Origin: Streptomyces aculeolatus
GTDB lineage: Bacteria; Actinomycetota; Actinomycetes; Streptomycetales; Streptomycetaceae
Length of the DNA stretch: 64,000 nt
Reading direction: 5' to 3'
Assembly (NCBI RefSeq): GCF_020400605.1
Contig: NZ_JAINRD010000001.1
Coordinates: forward strand, 914,658 to 978,657
Positions 16,060-23,787 of the stretch are shown here, piece by piece. A program made the translations under genes and the position numbers. Positions within the stretch are counted from its first letter, which is position 1, and every line of letters begins with the position of its first letter. The notes beneath the pieces were generated by a model. The model ran no database searches. It saw only the letters and a list, made by a program, of their open reading frames with translations, and was not told the origin of the DNA.

Positions 16060-17205
16060 CTACAGCCGCGACAGCGACGCCGTCGCGTACAGGAAGTCGT
16101 CCACCGCCTCGCGCTCCCCGTCGCGTCCCACCGCGGCCTCCTCCGGTGACACGTGCCCCGCCGCCAGCCGGCAGAACTCCAGGCCCTCCAGCGCCGCCGG
16201 CGAGTCCAGTGGCAGGTACCAGTTCCCGCCGCCCTTGCCCTCCACCTCCAGGTGCAGCGTCCGGCCGGGCGCACCCGCCGCCACCAGCGTGCGCGGCGGT
16301 GCCGCGCGCCCCGAGCGGCGCCGGGCGGCCAGCGTCTGCGGCAGCAGCCGCGCCGCCAGGTCGATCATGAGGTGCATGTGCTCGGGAGTCGGCGGCACGT
16401 ACGGGTAGTCCACGGCCTCCGCGATGTCCCAGGCGTGCATCCAGCACTCGAAGGCCCGGTCCAGGAAGGCGTCCCGCAGCGGCAGCGTGGCCCCGCCGCC
16501 GTACGGCACGAGCAGGTCGGCGACGCCGCCGCCGGCGAACCCCGCGGTCCTTATCAGCGCGTACGTCTGGGTCCGCCACTCGTCGCGCATCTTGCTCGCG
16601 TGCCTGCGCCGGAACTCCCGTGCGAGCGACTGCTGTTCGGCGTACGACGACCCGGCCTCCCGCCACAGCGCCTCGGTGCGCCCGGCGGGGGAGGCGACGG
16701 TGCGCGGGTGGGTCTCGTCGGCGGGCGTGTCGGCGGCGAGCGGGTCGGGGAGGCCGAGCGCGAGGGCCAGCAGCCCGTCGACGGCCAGGAGGTGGCCGAT
16801 GACCCCCGCCACCGACGTCTCGCGCACCGACGGCCGGTCGTCGTCGTACCACGCGAGCTGGACCGGAGCGCCCCAGTCCGCCTCGCCCATGTCGTCCAGC
16901 AGCGCGTCGAGCCGGGCGGCCTCCGCGTCGTACGGCACGGACCAGCGCGGCATCGGGATCCCCGGCATCCGCCGCGTGAGGCACAGCTCCAGGACCCCGC
17001 TGCGCAGGGCCGGGTCCATGTCGAGGTTGTCGTGCGGGTGCAGGAGGCGTACGGCATCGCGCAGCCGTAGTGCTTCGTCCGCGCAGGGCGCGCAGTCGGT
17101 CAAGTGCGCCTCCACGGCCGCGGTCTCCTCGGGGGCGCAGGCCGCCAGCGCCCACGCGCCGAGCAGGGACTTCAGCCGGCGGTGGTCGTAGGGCCCCATG
17201 ATCAT
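16060..17205 (-). CDS. zinc anti-sigma factor fused to mycothiol-dependent maleylpyruvate isomerase-like (DinB-fold) domain
   Basis: 381 residues. The N-terminus has His34-x3-Cys38-x2-Cys41 (HLTDCAPC), the ZAS zinc motif of anti-sigma factors. From about residue 95 the protein is a DinB/MDMPI-type helical bundle (AGVIGHLLAVDGLLALALG; FECWMHAWDIAEAVDYP with the HAWD motif) followed by the C-terminal MDMPI-like domain. The start codon overlaps the sigma-factor stop (ATGA), so sigma and anti-sigma are translationally coupled. A sensor domain that in relatives binds mycothiol or metal suggests redox or thiol control; that is inference. Confidence 0.85.
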   Translation of the reverse strand: MIMGPYDHRRLKSLLGAWALAACAPEETAAVEAHLTDCAPCADEALRLRDAVRLLHPHDNLDMDPALRSGVLELCLTRRMPGIPMPRWSVPYDAEAARLDALLDDMGEADWGAPVQLAWYDDDRPSVRETSVAGVIGHLLAVDGLLALALGLPDPLAADTPADETHPRTVASPAGRTEALWREAGSSYAEQQSLAREFRRRHASKMRDEWRTQTYALIRTAGFAGGGVADLLVPYGGGATLPLRDAFLDRAFECWMHAWDIAEAVDYPYVPPTPEHMHLMIDLAARLLPQTLAARRRSGRAAPPRTLVAAGAPGRTLHLEVEGKGGGNWYLPLDSPAALEGLEFCRLAAGHVSPEEAAVGRDGEREAVDDFLYATASLSRL

Positions 17206-17777
17206 GAGGGCCGCCCGGCCTCGGTGTACGCGGTGGCCAGCATCTGCAGCCCGAGGCGCAGCCGGCGGCGCGCCTCGTCGGCGGAGACGCCGAGTTCCGC
17301 GGCGGTCTGGCGGTAGTCGCGGCGTTTGAAGTACGCCAGCTCCAGCGCGGCGCGCAGCGGTTCCGGCATGGACGTGACGATGTAGTCGGCGCGGGCGGCG
17401 GCGGTGACGGCGCGGATGCGCTCCTCGCTGTCCGCGATCTCGCCGGCCGCACCCGCCTGGATCACGGCCCAGCGCAGCCGCCGCACGGCGTGCTTGTGCG
17501 CGAGGCCCGCCAGGAAGGAGCGCAGCTGGCCGCGCTTCGGGTCGTACGCGTCGGGGTGCTGCCAGACGTACGAGAACACCTCGGACAGCACGCCGTTCGC
17601 CTCCTCCTCGTTCTCCAGCACGCGCAGCGCGAGGCCGTAGACGAGGGGCGCGAAGCGGTCGTACAGCTCGCTGAGCGCCGCGGCCTCGCCGCGCGCGAGC
17701 CGCTGCTGCATCTTGCGGTTCCAGCGGGGCGGGAAGGCGCCCTGGCCGGTGCCGTGCGGTCCGGTGCCGTGCGCCAT
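17202..17777 (-). CDS. ECF-type RNA polymerase sigma factor
   Basis: 191 residues from the ATG at 17777 (AGGGGG just upstream); a longer frame to 17957 lacks coding character. The sigma-70 region 2 segment is visible as ALSELYDRFAPLVYGLALRVL...ANGVLSEVFSYVW. The region 4 helix-turn-helix is MPEPLRAALELAYFKRRDYRQTAAELGVSADEARRRL. It directly precedes and overlaps its putative ZAS anti-sigma gene. ECF genes are often autoregulated, so its target promoter probably lies in the 310-bp divergent region upstream. Confidence 0.9.
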   Translation of the reverse strand: MAHGTGPHGTGQGAFPPRWNRKMQQRLARGEAAALSELYDRFAPLVYGLALRVLENEEEANGVLSEVFSYVWQHPDAYDPKRGQLRSFLAGLAHKHAVRRLRWAVIQAGAAGEIADSEERIRAVTAAARADYIVTSMPEPLRAALELAYFKRRDYRQTAAELGVSADEARRRLRLGLQMLATAYTEAGRPS

Positions 17778-18087
17778 GCGCCCCCTATCCGTCGCCCGCC
17801 CCTGGTTACCGCTGCCCACGAATGTAGCGCCGGGGAGCGGGGGCGCATGCCCTCGGAGCGCTATCTGTACCGGATGGCGCGCAGCAGAAGGCAACGAATT
17901 GCCAACGGTTATCCGGTGCTGCCCGGAATGCGGGGGACGTGTGGGGCGATTGCGCATAGGGTCGGTGTTTCATCTTGTGTGCCGTGGGCACAGCAGGTGA
18001 CACGTGCAACACGGCAGACGCGAATGGCAGAAACGGACGGGCGAGCGGGCGCGACAGGCTGACAGGCGACGGAAGGACAGCGACCGG
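17778..18087. other. divergent promoter region between sigma factor and STAS gene
   Basis: About 310 bases without a gene. It is moderately less GC-rich than the flanks around 17890-17980 and contains a perfect inverted repeat TGTGCC/GGCACA (3-base spacer) at 17978-17992. This lies about 95 bases before the STAS start and is a possible operator. No confident -10/-35 could be assigned. Confidence 0.35.
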
Positions 18088-18510
18088 GTGTCTTTGCTGC
18101 AGGTGACCACCGACAACCGAGGCGACTGGTACGTCCTGTGGGTCTGCGGCGAGCTGGACCTGGTCACCTCGCCACGCGTACGGCAGCACGTGCACGACGC
18201 CGTCGCCCAGGGCCGCCGCCGCCTCGTCCTCGACCTCTCCGCGGTCCGCTTCTGCGACTCCAGCGGCGTCGGCGTACTCATCGCCGCGCGCCGGCTGCTG
18301 AGTTCCTGCGGCGGCGAGTTCCGCCTGATCCTGCCGGCGGACGGCGGGGTGGGCGCCGCGGGCGCGACCGGCGGCGTCTCGCGCACCGCGGTCTCCGGCG
18401 GGGCGCACGTGAACCGGGTGCTCGCGGCGCTGGGCGTACGGCGGCTGTTCGCCGTGTACGCGGACGTGGACGACGCGACGAGCGGCACGGCCGAGCCGCT
18501 GTCGGCGTAG
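18088..18510 (+). CDS. STAS-domain anti-anti-sigma factor
   Basis: 140 residues from a GTG with GGAAGGA upstream. The fold is STAS/SpoIIAA-like: DLDLVTSP-type early strand, then VLDLSAVRFCDSSGVGVLI, with Asp57-Ser58-Ser59 giving the conserved phospho-serine site. A Gly/Ala-rich insertion (about 94-112) enlarges the loop before the last helix. In this family the unphosphorylated form sequesters an anti-sigma HATPase kinase; such a HATPase gene lies 1.3 kb downstream (19843-20343). Pairing of the two is inference. Confidence 0.88.
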   Translation: MSLLQVTTDNRGDWYVLWVCGELDLVTSPRVRQHVHDAVAQGRRRLVLDLSAVRFCDSSGVGVLIAARRLLSSCGGEFRLILPADGGVGAAGATGGVSRTAVSGGAHVNRVLAALGVRRLFAVYADVDDATSGTAEPLSA

Positions 18511-18529
18511 CCGCCGGGGGAGTTGGGGC

Positions 18530-19126
18530 TCAGCCGGCCCCGTCCGCGGCGCCGTCCTGGAACTCGTCCGCGAAGTCGTCCGAGAAGTCGTCCGCGGGCT
18601 CGTCGCGCGCCTGCAGCCCCGCGACCCACAGCGGCATCAGCCACACCGTCGCCAGCGCGTACACCAGCACCCACACCGCCGGCACCCCCGGCAGCCCGTC
18701 CGCGCCCACCGCCTCGGCGAGCACGAACACCCCTGCCGCCGCGGCGAGCAGCGCCGTGGCCGCCCGGTGCGCGACGGCCCCGGCGCGGTCGCGGTCGGCG
18801 CGCTGCCGCTCGTCCAGCATCCGCGTACGCAGCTCCAGCAGGCCGCGCGTGCCGCCGTTCAGCGTGCCGGTCGCGACCACCCACAGCACCAGCAGGACGG
18901 CCAACGGCGCGACGAGCCAGGCGGTATCGCGGACGTACAGCAGGCTGGTGCACGTCAGCGTCGCGACGGTGAGCGCCGCATGGGCGCCGACGACGGCGCG
19001 GCGCCGCCCGGCGGTGGCGAACGCCGGGCGCACGGCGGCGTCGTTCATCACCCGGAACACGGCGCGGTCGTACGTGGTGGCCTTCTTCGCGTCGCCGAAG
19101 GCGCGCTCGGTCGTGGGCTGGGTCAT
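18530..19126 (-). CDS. four-helix integral membrane protein
   Basis: 198 residues with four predicted membrane helices (about 48-64, 70-88, 118-136, 144-168) in two hairpins. A charged cytosolic loop (LELRTRMLDERQRADRDRAGAV) separates the hairpins, and the C-terminal tail is acidic. The gene overlaps the upstream XRE regulator by 4 bases (ATGA). Small XRE regulator plus DUF2178-like membrane protein pairs are common; function unknown. The regulator probably controls this gene. Confidence 0.78.
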   Translation of the reverse strand: MTQPTTERAFGDAKKATTYDRAVFRVMNDAAVRPAFATAGRRRAVVGAHAALTVATLTCTSLLYVRDTAWLVAPLAVLLVLWVVATGTLNGGTRGLLELRTRMLDERQRADRDRAGAVAHRAATALLAAAAGVFVLAEAVGADGLPGVPAVWVLVYALATVWLMPLWVAGLQARDEPADDFSDDFADEFQDGAADGAG

Positions 19127-19416
19127 CGTGCTCCCCTGTCTGCGCTGTCCTGCCTGTCGCGTGCGTTCCCGTGGCCCTGCGGCCCGTACAGCTCGTCGCT
19201 GAGCGGGCGGAACGGCCGGAGGGCGAACAGCACTTCCACCGGCAGTTCGAAGTACTCCGCTATGCGCAGAGCGAGGTCGAGGCTCGGGTTGTACTGCCCG
19301 CGCTCGATGTGCCCGATCGTCTGGTAGTGCGCGCCGACGGCCTCGGCCAGCTGCTTCCGCGACACGCTCCGCTCTGCGCGGATCACCGCCAGTCTGTTGT
19401 GGACCTGCTCGCTCAT
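19123..19416 (-). CDS. small XRE-family HTH regulator
   Basis: 97 residues. An XRE helix-turn-helix occupies residues 4-62 (LAVIRAERSVSRKQLAEAVGAHYQTIGHIERGQYNPSLDLALRIAEYF), the YozG/compact-XRE type. The chosen ATG (19416) lies inside a perfect AT-rich palindrome, and there is no Shine-Dalgarno sequence, so translation may be leaderless. An in-frame ATG at 19434 is at the other edge of the same palindrome. Coupled to the membrane-protein gene downstream. Likely autorepressor through the palindrome. Confidence 0.85.
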   Translation of the reverse strand: MSEQVHNRLAVIRAERSVSRKQLAEAVGAHYQTIGHIERGQYNPSLDLALRIAEYFELPVEVLFALRPFRPLSDELYGPQGHGNARDRQDSADRGAR

Positions 19417-19434
19417 GTATAAGAAGTTATACAT
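19415..19434. promoter_or_regulatory. palindromic operator overlapping the XRE start codon
   Basis: ATGTATAA-GAAG-TTATACAT: 8-bp perfect arms with a 4-base spacer, an AT-rich island in GC-rich surroundings. It covers the start codon of the XRE gene. A repressor bound here would block both initiation of transcription and a leaderless start. It is the obvious candidate for autoregulation by the adjacent XRE protein. Confidence 0.65.
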
Positions 19435-19842
19435 CGATGCCCGGCAGCGCAAGAGGAAGGGGGCGGCGATTCAACTACGGAGAGTGCCGAAACTGGGCAG
19501 AGCCCCAACACGCATGGGCGAACTCTTCCGTTACGCAACGAAGTCGGCCCCGACTCCACTACCCTTCATCAGGTGCGAGTTGTCATGCGGCGACACGGAC
19601 CCGCGGCCCGAGAATCGGTGGCCGGGGCGGTGCGGAATTGCCGGACTCGTGCAAGGTCACAGCAGCATGAGTGGTCGACGCCGGACCGGCGTTCGACCGT
19701 CGGCCGCGAGCGTCGCACAGTATGCCGCACGCGCACTCTTTCGCGCTGGGATATGCCCGAAGCGCTTGTTGCCGTGACGCTACGTCAATCATCCTGGACG
19801 GCAGAGAGATCACGCAGCGTGATCCCGAGGATGGTGTGAGCG
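19435..19842. other. gene-free stretch between XRE and HATPase genes
   Basis: About 400 bases of unusually low GC for this window (many AA/TT/CAACTA-like runs) with stop codons in all frames at coding length. No recognisable gene. Promoters for the XRE gene (minus) and the HATPase gene (plus) probably lie here; I could not fix their boxes. Confidence 0.4.
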
Positions 19843-20343
19843 GTGCAGACCCTGCAGGTACATCTCAAGGTGTGGCCCGACCCCGTCGAGGTCGGCCGGG
19901 CCAGGCGGTGGACGCGGGCGCGGTTGGCATGGACCGGGGTGGAGGCGGACGAGCCGTACGCCGAGTCGCTGGTGATGCTCGTCTCGGAGCTGGTCACCAA
20001 CGCCGTCGTGCACACCGACCGCCCCGCCGAGCTACGCCTCGCCCTCCCCGCCTCGCCGGCGGACTGCGGTCCGTACCGGGTGGAGGTCGTCGACACCTGC
20101 GCCGCCCCGCCGCGGCAGCGGCGCGCGCAGGAGTACGAGACGCACGGCCGGGGACTGGAGCTGGTCGACGCCATCGCCGACCGCTGGGGGTGGCAGGCGG
20201 AAGGATTCGGCAAGGTCATCTGGTGCGAGATCGACCGCGCCTGTGCCCTCGCCCGGCCGCCGGGGGAGCGCGCGGACGGCGCGGACGGCGCGCTCTTCGC
20301 GGGCGCGCACGAACACGCACGCGCCGGCACGAACAGCACGTGA
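19843..20343 (+). CDS. HATPase_c anti-sigma regulatory protein (RsbW/SpoIIAB-like)
   Basis: 166 residues from GTG with GAGG upstream. N-box LVSELVTNAVVH (Glu49, Asn53 region) and a G-box reading GRGLELVDAIADRWG identify a GHKL ATP-binding fold of the short Streptomyces anti-sigma type. The C-terminus is an Ala/Gly/His-rich tail. In this family the kinase phosphorylates STAS proteins or binds sigma factors; candidate partners are the STAS protein at 18088 and unlinked sigma factors. Confidence 0.87.
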   Translation: MQTLQVHLKVWPDPVEVGRARRWTRARLAWTGVEADEPYAESLVMLVSELVTNAVVHTDRPAELRLALPASPADCGPYRVEVVDTCAAPPRQRRAQEYETHGRGLELVDAIADRWGWQAEGFGKVIWCEIDRACALARPPGERADGADGALFAGAHEHARAGTNST

Positions 20344-20668
20344 CACCTCCGGTGCGGAACAGGTGTTGACGAGGCGTACGGGCCTGATCACCCTTGTGGG
20401 CAGCGATTCGTCGTGAGGGGACGCCGAGGGCTGCCGGCCGGTCGGACGCCCTTGGCGAAGGCGGGTCGCGCATCCGGCGCACGTCCCCATCCGCCGATGC
20501 CGGGTGGCGGTTCGCCGTGCAGGGCTCGGGGTTGCACGGGCGCACCGCCACTCGACCCTCTCCGGTCGCGGGCGCGTCGCGGGCGGGCGGCCGGCCCGTG
20601 GCGCGATTATTGCGAATGATGGCGACACGGCTCTCGTCCCGGGTCCGGGGCGGCGCGAGGCTCGAAGC
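20344..20668. other. gene-free stretch before the quinone reductase gene
   Basis: About 325 bases with no supported gene. A relatively AT-rich patch (GCGATTATTGCGAATGATGG, 20601-20620) about 50 bases upstream of the reductase start is the best place for its promoter. Confidence 0.35.
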
Positions 20669-21505
20669 ATGAACATCCTCTGGCTCTTCGCCCACCCCGA
20701 ACACCGCTCCCTCAACGCCTCGCTCCGCGACGACGGCGTCCGCGCGCTGCGCGCCGCGGGGCACGAGGTCCGGCAGAGCGACCTGTACGCCATGGGCTTC
20801 AAGGCCGTACTCGACGCGGACGACTACGCGGGCGACGACGCGGCCGGCGACGCGGCCGGCGGCCGCCTGCTGGTCGGCGACGCCCAGGAGGACGGCTGGC
20901 GGGCCGGTACGGTCAGCGCCGACATCGCGGCCGAGCACGAGAAGCTGGCGTGGGCGGACGCGCTCGTCGTGCACTTCCCGCTGTGGTGGTTCGGGCCGCC
21001 GGCGATCCTCAAGGGGTGGTTCGACCGGGTGCTCGTGCAGGGGCTCGCGTCGAAGGTGAAGGACGCGCAGGGCAACACGCGGCGGTACGGGGACGGGGGC
21101 CTGGCCGGCAAGCGGGCGGTCGTGGTCACGTCGGTCGGCGCCCGCGAGGCGAGCTTCGGCCCGCGCGGCATCCACGGGCACATCGACGAGGTGCTGTGGC
21201 CGCTGCACCACGGCACGTTCTTCTACACCGGCATGGCACCGCTCCCGCCGTTCGTCGTCTACGGCGCGGACCGCCTGACGCGGGAGGACTACCCGGCGGT
21301 GGCGGAGGCGCTGCGCGAGCGGCTGCACGGGCTGGGGACGACGGCCCCGCTGCCGTACCGGCCGGAGCGGGGCGGGGACTACGACGAGGGGCTGGAGCTG
21401 CGGCCGGAACTGGCGGAGGGAGAACGGGGCCTGGGCATCCACAGCGCCTCAGGCGACCGCCCCGTCCCCGTCCGCGCGGAAGGTGCGCCGGTACGCGCTG
21501 GGTGA
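20669..21505 (+). CDS. NAD(P)H dehydrogenase (quinone)-type flavodoxin-fold protein
   Basis: 278 residues of the NQO1/MdaB/KefF family. These flavodoxin-like FMN/FAD enzymes reduce quinones with NAD(P)H. Visible motifs: LFAHPEHRSLNASL at the N-terminus, HFPLWWFGPPAILKGWFDRVL (flavin/dimer region), and a GGLAGKRAVVVTSVGA strand. The last about 19 codons overlap the 3' end of the convergent AraC gene. No SD is obvious at the ATG. Confidence 0.88.
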   Translation: MNILWLFAHPEHRSLNASLRDDGVRALRAAGHEVRQSDLYAMGFKAVLDADDYAGDDAAGDAAGGRLLVGDAQEDGWRAGTVSADIAAEHEKLAWADALVVHFPLWWFGPPAILKGWFDRVLVQGLASKVKDAQGNTRRYGDGGLAGKRAVVVTSVGAREASFGPRGIHGHIDEVLWPLHHGTFFYTGMAPLPPFVVYGADRLTREDYPAVAEALRERLHGLGTTAPLPYRPERGGDYDEGLELRPELAEGERGLGIHSASGDRPVPVRAEGAPVRAG

Positions 21506-22495
21506 GACGCCCAGTGCCGACTGCAGGTGCTGCCGCAGCGACGCCGCCGTCCCGAACCCCGCGTCCGCCGCGATCCGGTCCACCGGCAGGTCCGTGTCCT
21601 CCAGCAACTGCCGCGCCCGCTCCACCCGCTGCACCGTCAGCCACTGCCCCGGGCTCATCCCCACCTCGTCCCGGAACCGCCGCGTGAACGTCCGTACCGA
21701 CATCGACTCGCACGCCGCCAAGTCCCGCAGCGCCAGCGGCTCGTGCAGTCGCGCGAGCGCCCACGCCCGCGCCTTCGCCGTCGTCGACACCGCCGGCTCC
21801 GGCACCGGCCGGCGGACGAACTGCGCCTGCCCGCCGTCCCGGTGCGGCGGTACGACGGTGCGCCGCGCCACGTCGTTGGCCACGGCCGAGCCGTGGTCGT
21901 GCCGGATCATGTGCAGGCACAGGTCGACGCCGGAGGCCACCCCCGCGGACGTGAGTATGTCGCCGTCGTCCACGTACAGCACGTCGGGGTCGAAGCGCAC
22001 CTTCGGGAACAGCGTCCGGAACCGGTCGCCCGACGCCCAGTGCGTCGTCGCCGGCCGCCCGTCGAGCAGTCCGGCGGAGGCGAGCACGAACGCGCCGGTG
22101 CAGATCGACGCGAGCCGCGTCTGCGGCCGCACGTGGGCCAGGGCTCCCGCCAGCTCCTCGGGCAGCTGTCCGCGCGTGTACGCCTCGTCCGCCTCGTGCG
22201 ACGCCGGCACGATCACGGTACGGGCCTGGGCCAGCGCCTCCGGCCCGTACCGCACGTTGATGCTCACGTCCGCGTCCGTGCGCACCTCGCCCGGCGCGAC
22301 GGAACACGTCACAACCTCGTACAGCGGGTCCCCGGCCGCACTCCGGGCGCGCCCGAAGAGCCGGTGCACGATGCCCATCTCGATGGGCAGCATCCCGTGC
22401 CGTACGAAGACCGCGACGGGATGCCGCTCCGGACACCGGAACACGGGCACCGGGGCGGCGTCCGGCACGCCGGCGGACCGCTGCACAAAACCCAT
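21449..22495 (-). CDS. GlxA-type AraC regulator with DJ-1/PfpI domain
   Basis: 348 residues. The N-terminal DJ-1/PfpI-like domain (about 20-190) has the nucleophile-elbow-like segment LASICTGAFVLASAGLLDGR. The C-terminal AraC domain (about 235-335) carries two helix-turn-helix units: ALRDLAACESMSVRTFTRRFRDEVG and VDRIAADAGFGTAASLRQHLQ. Start at MGFVQRS; the longer open frame is not supported. Its 3' end overlaps the convergent quinone reductase gene by 57 bases. A 36-nt sequence at its start recurs upstream of the MFS gene at 23788, suggesting shared control. Confidence 0.9.
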   Translation of the reverse strand: MGFVQRSAGVPDAAPVPVFRCPERHPVAVFVRHGMLPIEMGIVHRLFGRARSAAGDPLYEVVTCSVAPGEVRTDADVSINVRYGPEALAQARTVIVPASHEADEAYTRGQLPEELAGALAHVRPQTRLASICTGAFVLASAGLLDGRPATTHWASGDRFRTLFPKVRFDPDVLYVDDGDILTSAGVASGVDLCLHMIRHDHGSAVANDVARRTVVPPHRDGGQAQFVRRPVPEPAVSTTAKARAWALARLHEPLALRDLAACESMSVRTFTRRFRDEVGMSPGQWLTVQRVERARQLLEDTDLPVDRIAADAGFGTAASLRQHLQSALGVSPSAYRRTFRADGDGAVA

Positions 22496-22530
22496 GGCCC
22501 AATCCTTGCACACCCCGGCCCCCGGGCCAC
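22495..22530. repeat. 36-nt repeat, copy A
   Basis: Direct repeat of 23717-23752 (31 of 36 positions identical). Shared elements are ATCCTTGCA and a palindromic core GGCCC-N-CGGGCC. Copy A overlaps the AraC start codon and 5' leader; copy B lies about 35 bases upstream of the MFS start. A shared operator for the AraC/DJ-1 regulator is the simplest reading. Confidence 0.55.
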
Positions 22531-22549
22531 AAGAGCCGGGGGCCGGGTG
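22511..22549 (-). terminator. hairpin between SGNH hydrolase and AraC genes
   Basis: CACCCCGGCCCCCGG pairs with CCGGGGGCCGGGTG (one bulged base) around a 10-base loop, immediately after the SGNH stop on the minus strand. No T-tract, as is usual in Streptomyces. It overlaps repeat copy A. Confidence 0.55.
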
Positions 22550-22562
22550 CAGTGGGCCTGGG

Positions 22563-23531
22563 TCAGCTGATGGTGTTGAGCATCGCCTCTTCGACGTGGT
22601 CGGCGGCGTTGCGGTGGCCGAGGGCATTGGGGTGCACGAAGGACAGCTGGTCGGGGAGGGTGATGACGCCCTCCACCCACTTGCCGTCGTCGCAGGCGCT
22701 GTGGTTCCGGGAGGAGTCGTAGAGGTCGACGAAGCTTGCGGCCTCCTGGGTGCCGGTCGACTTCTCGATGGCCTTGTTGAGCGGTTCCAGCACGTCCTGG
22801 CGCAGCCAGTTCAGGTCGCCCTGTGTGATCGTGCCGAACTTCGTCAGGTCGCCGTAGCCGCACTTGGCGGTGTCCGCGGGGACGACGGTGGGGTAGCCGA
22901 CGGCCAGGATCTTCGCCTGCGGGGCGCGCTCGTTGAGCACGGTGAGCATCCGGTCGTACTCGCGGCTCACCTTGTCCAGCCGGGCCGGGACGCCGGCGGC
23001 CAGGCCGTCCTTGCACGGGGTGCCCGCGCCGTCGTTCTCGCCGCCCAACTGCATGCACTTGTTGAGGAGTTCGGCGAAGCCGAGGGTGTTGCCACCCGCG
23101 CCGACCGTGATGACGTCGGTGTCGGCGCCCACCGCCTCGGACTGAGTGGGCACAGCGGGGAACGGGTGGTCCGGGTCTTCGGAGACGGGCGGCAGGTGAC
23201 GGCCGATCGGCTGCTGGGGTGTGTCGGTGACGTCCTCGACGGTGGCCGCGCCGCAGCTGACGTTGGTCAGCTCGAAGAGACCGCCGAGATCGCGGTCGAT
23301 GACCTGGGGGTAGGACCGGTCGGTGCGCTCGCAGCCGTCGCGCGGGTACTCGAAGGCGTCGCCCGCGGCCCGGATGACCCCCGCGGTGTAGGAGTCGCCC
23401 AGGGCGACCCACTGGTACTCCTCGGCCGCGGCGGCGGACGGGGACCCGGCGAACTGCGCGGGGACGACGGCCCCGGCAGCGAGGGCTGCGGCCGAGCCGA
23501 GCAGGGCCAGGCGGTTGCGGAAACGGGCCAC
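22563..23531 (-). CDS. secreted SGNH/GDSL hydrolase (lipase/esterase)
   Basis: 322 residues from a GTG with GGAGGATTC upstream. The signal peptide (residues 1-36, ending SAAAAEE) is followed by block I VALGDSYTAG with nucleophile Ser47. A block with GAGGNTLGF (Asn/Gly oxyanion residues) and a C-terminal block FVHPNALGH with the catalytic His follow. Six Cys are compatible with the three disulfides of the Streptomyces extracellular lipase group (SCO1725/S. rimosus type). Predicted to be an exported lipase/esterase. Confidence 0.92.
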   Translation of the reverse strand: MARFRNRLALLGSAAALAAGAVVPAQFAGSPSAAAAEEYQWVALGDSYTAGVIRAAGDAFEYPRDGCERTDRSYPQVIDRDLGGLFELTNVSCGAATVEDVTDTPQQPIGRHLPPVSEDPDHPFPAVPTQSEAVGADTDVITVGAGGNTLGFAELLNKCMQLGGENDGAGTPCKDGLAAGVPARLDKVSREYDRMLTVLNERAPQAKILAVGYPTVVPADTAKCGYGDLTKFGTITQGDLNWLRQDVLEPLNKAIEKSTGTQEAASFVDLYDSSRNHSACDDGKWVEGVITLPDQLSFVHPNALGHRNAADHVEEAMLNTIS

Positions 23532-23716
23532 GAATCCTCCAGGGATACGGTGTCGATGGCGCTTCGGCCATAGAGAAGTGCAGCTACTGAGAGCGCTTGA
23601 TCCATTGCGGACAGTAACAAAAGCCTTGTGGGGGGTGGGCCTCTGCGGGTGAAGCGGCGCGGTGTGTCGATCGCCTGGAGGGGCGTGGCCGGATGGACGC
23701 GTTCCCCGGCGCGAGG

Positions 23717-23752
23717 TGGCCCGATCCTTGCATACCTTGGCCCTCGGGCCAC
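23717..23752. repeat. 36-nt repeat, copy B (MFS upstream region)
   Basis: Second copy of the element at 22495-22530, same orientation, 5 mismatches. It contains the palindromic core GGCCCTCGGGCC. It lies in the promoter region of the MFS gene. Confidence 0.55.
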
Positions 23753-23787
23753 TCGTCCCGGCGTGATCTCCGGGACATCCTCGACGG

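Noticed and set aside
17778..17957. 60-residue N-terminal extension of the ECF sigma factor
   Set aside because: The extension lacks coding bias, and the ATG at 17777 has its own AGGGGG site and gives normal ECF length.
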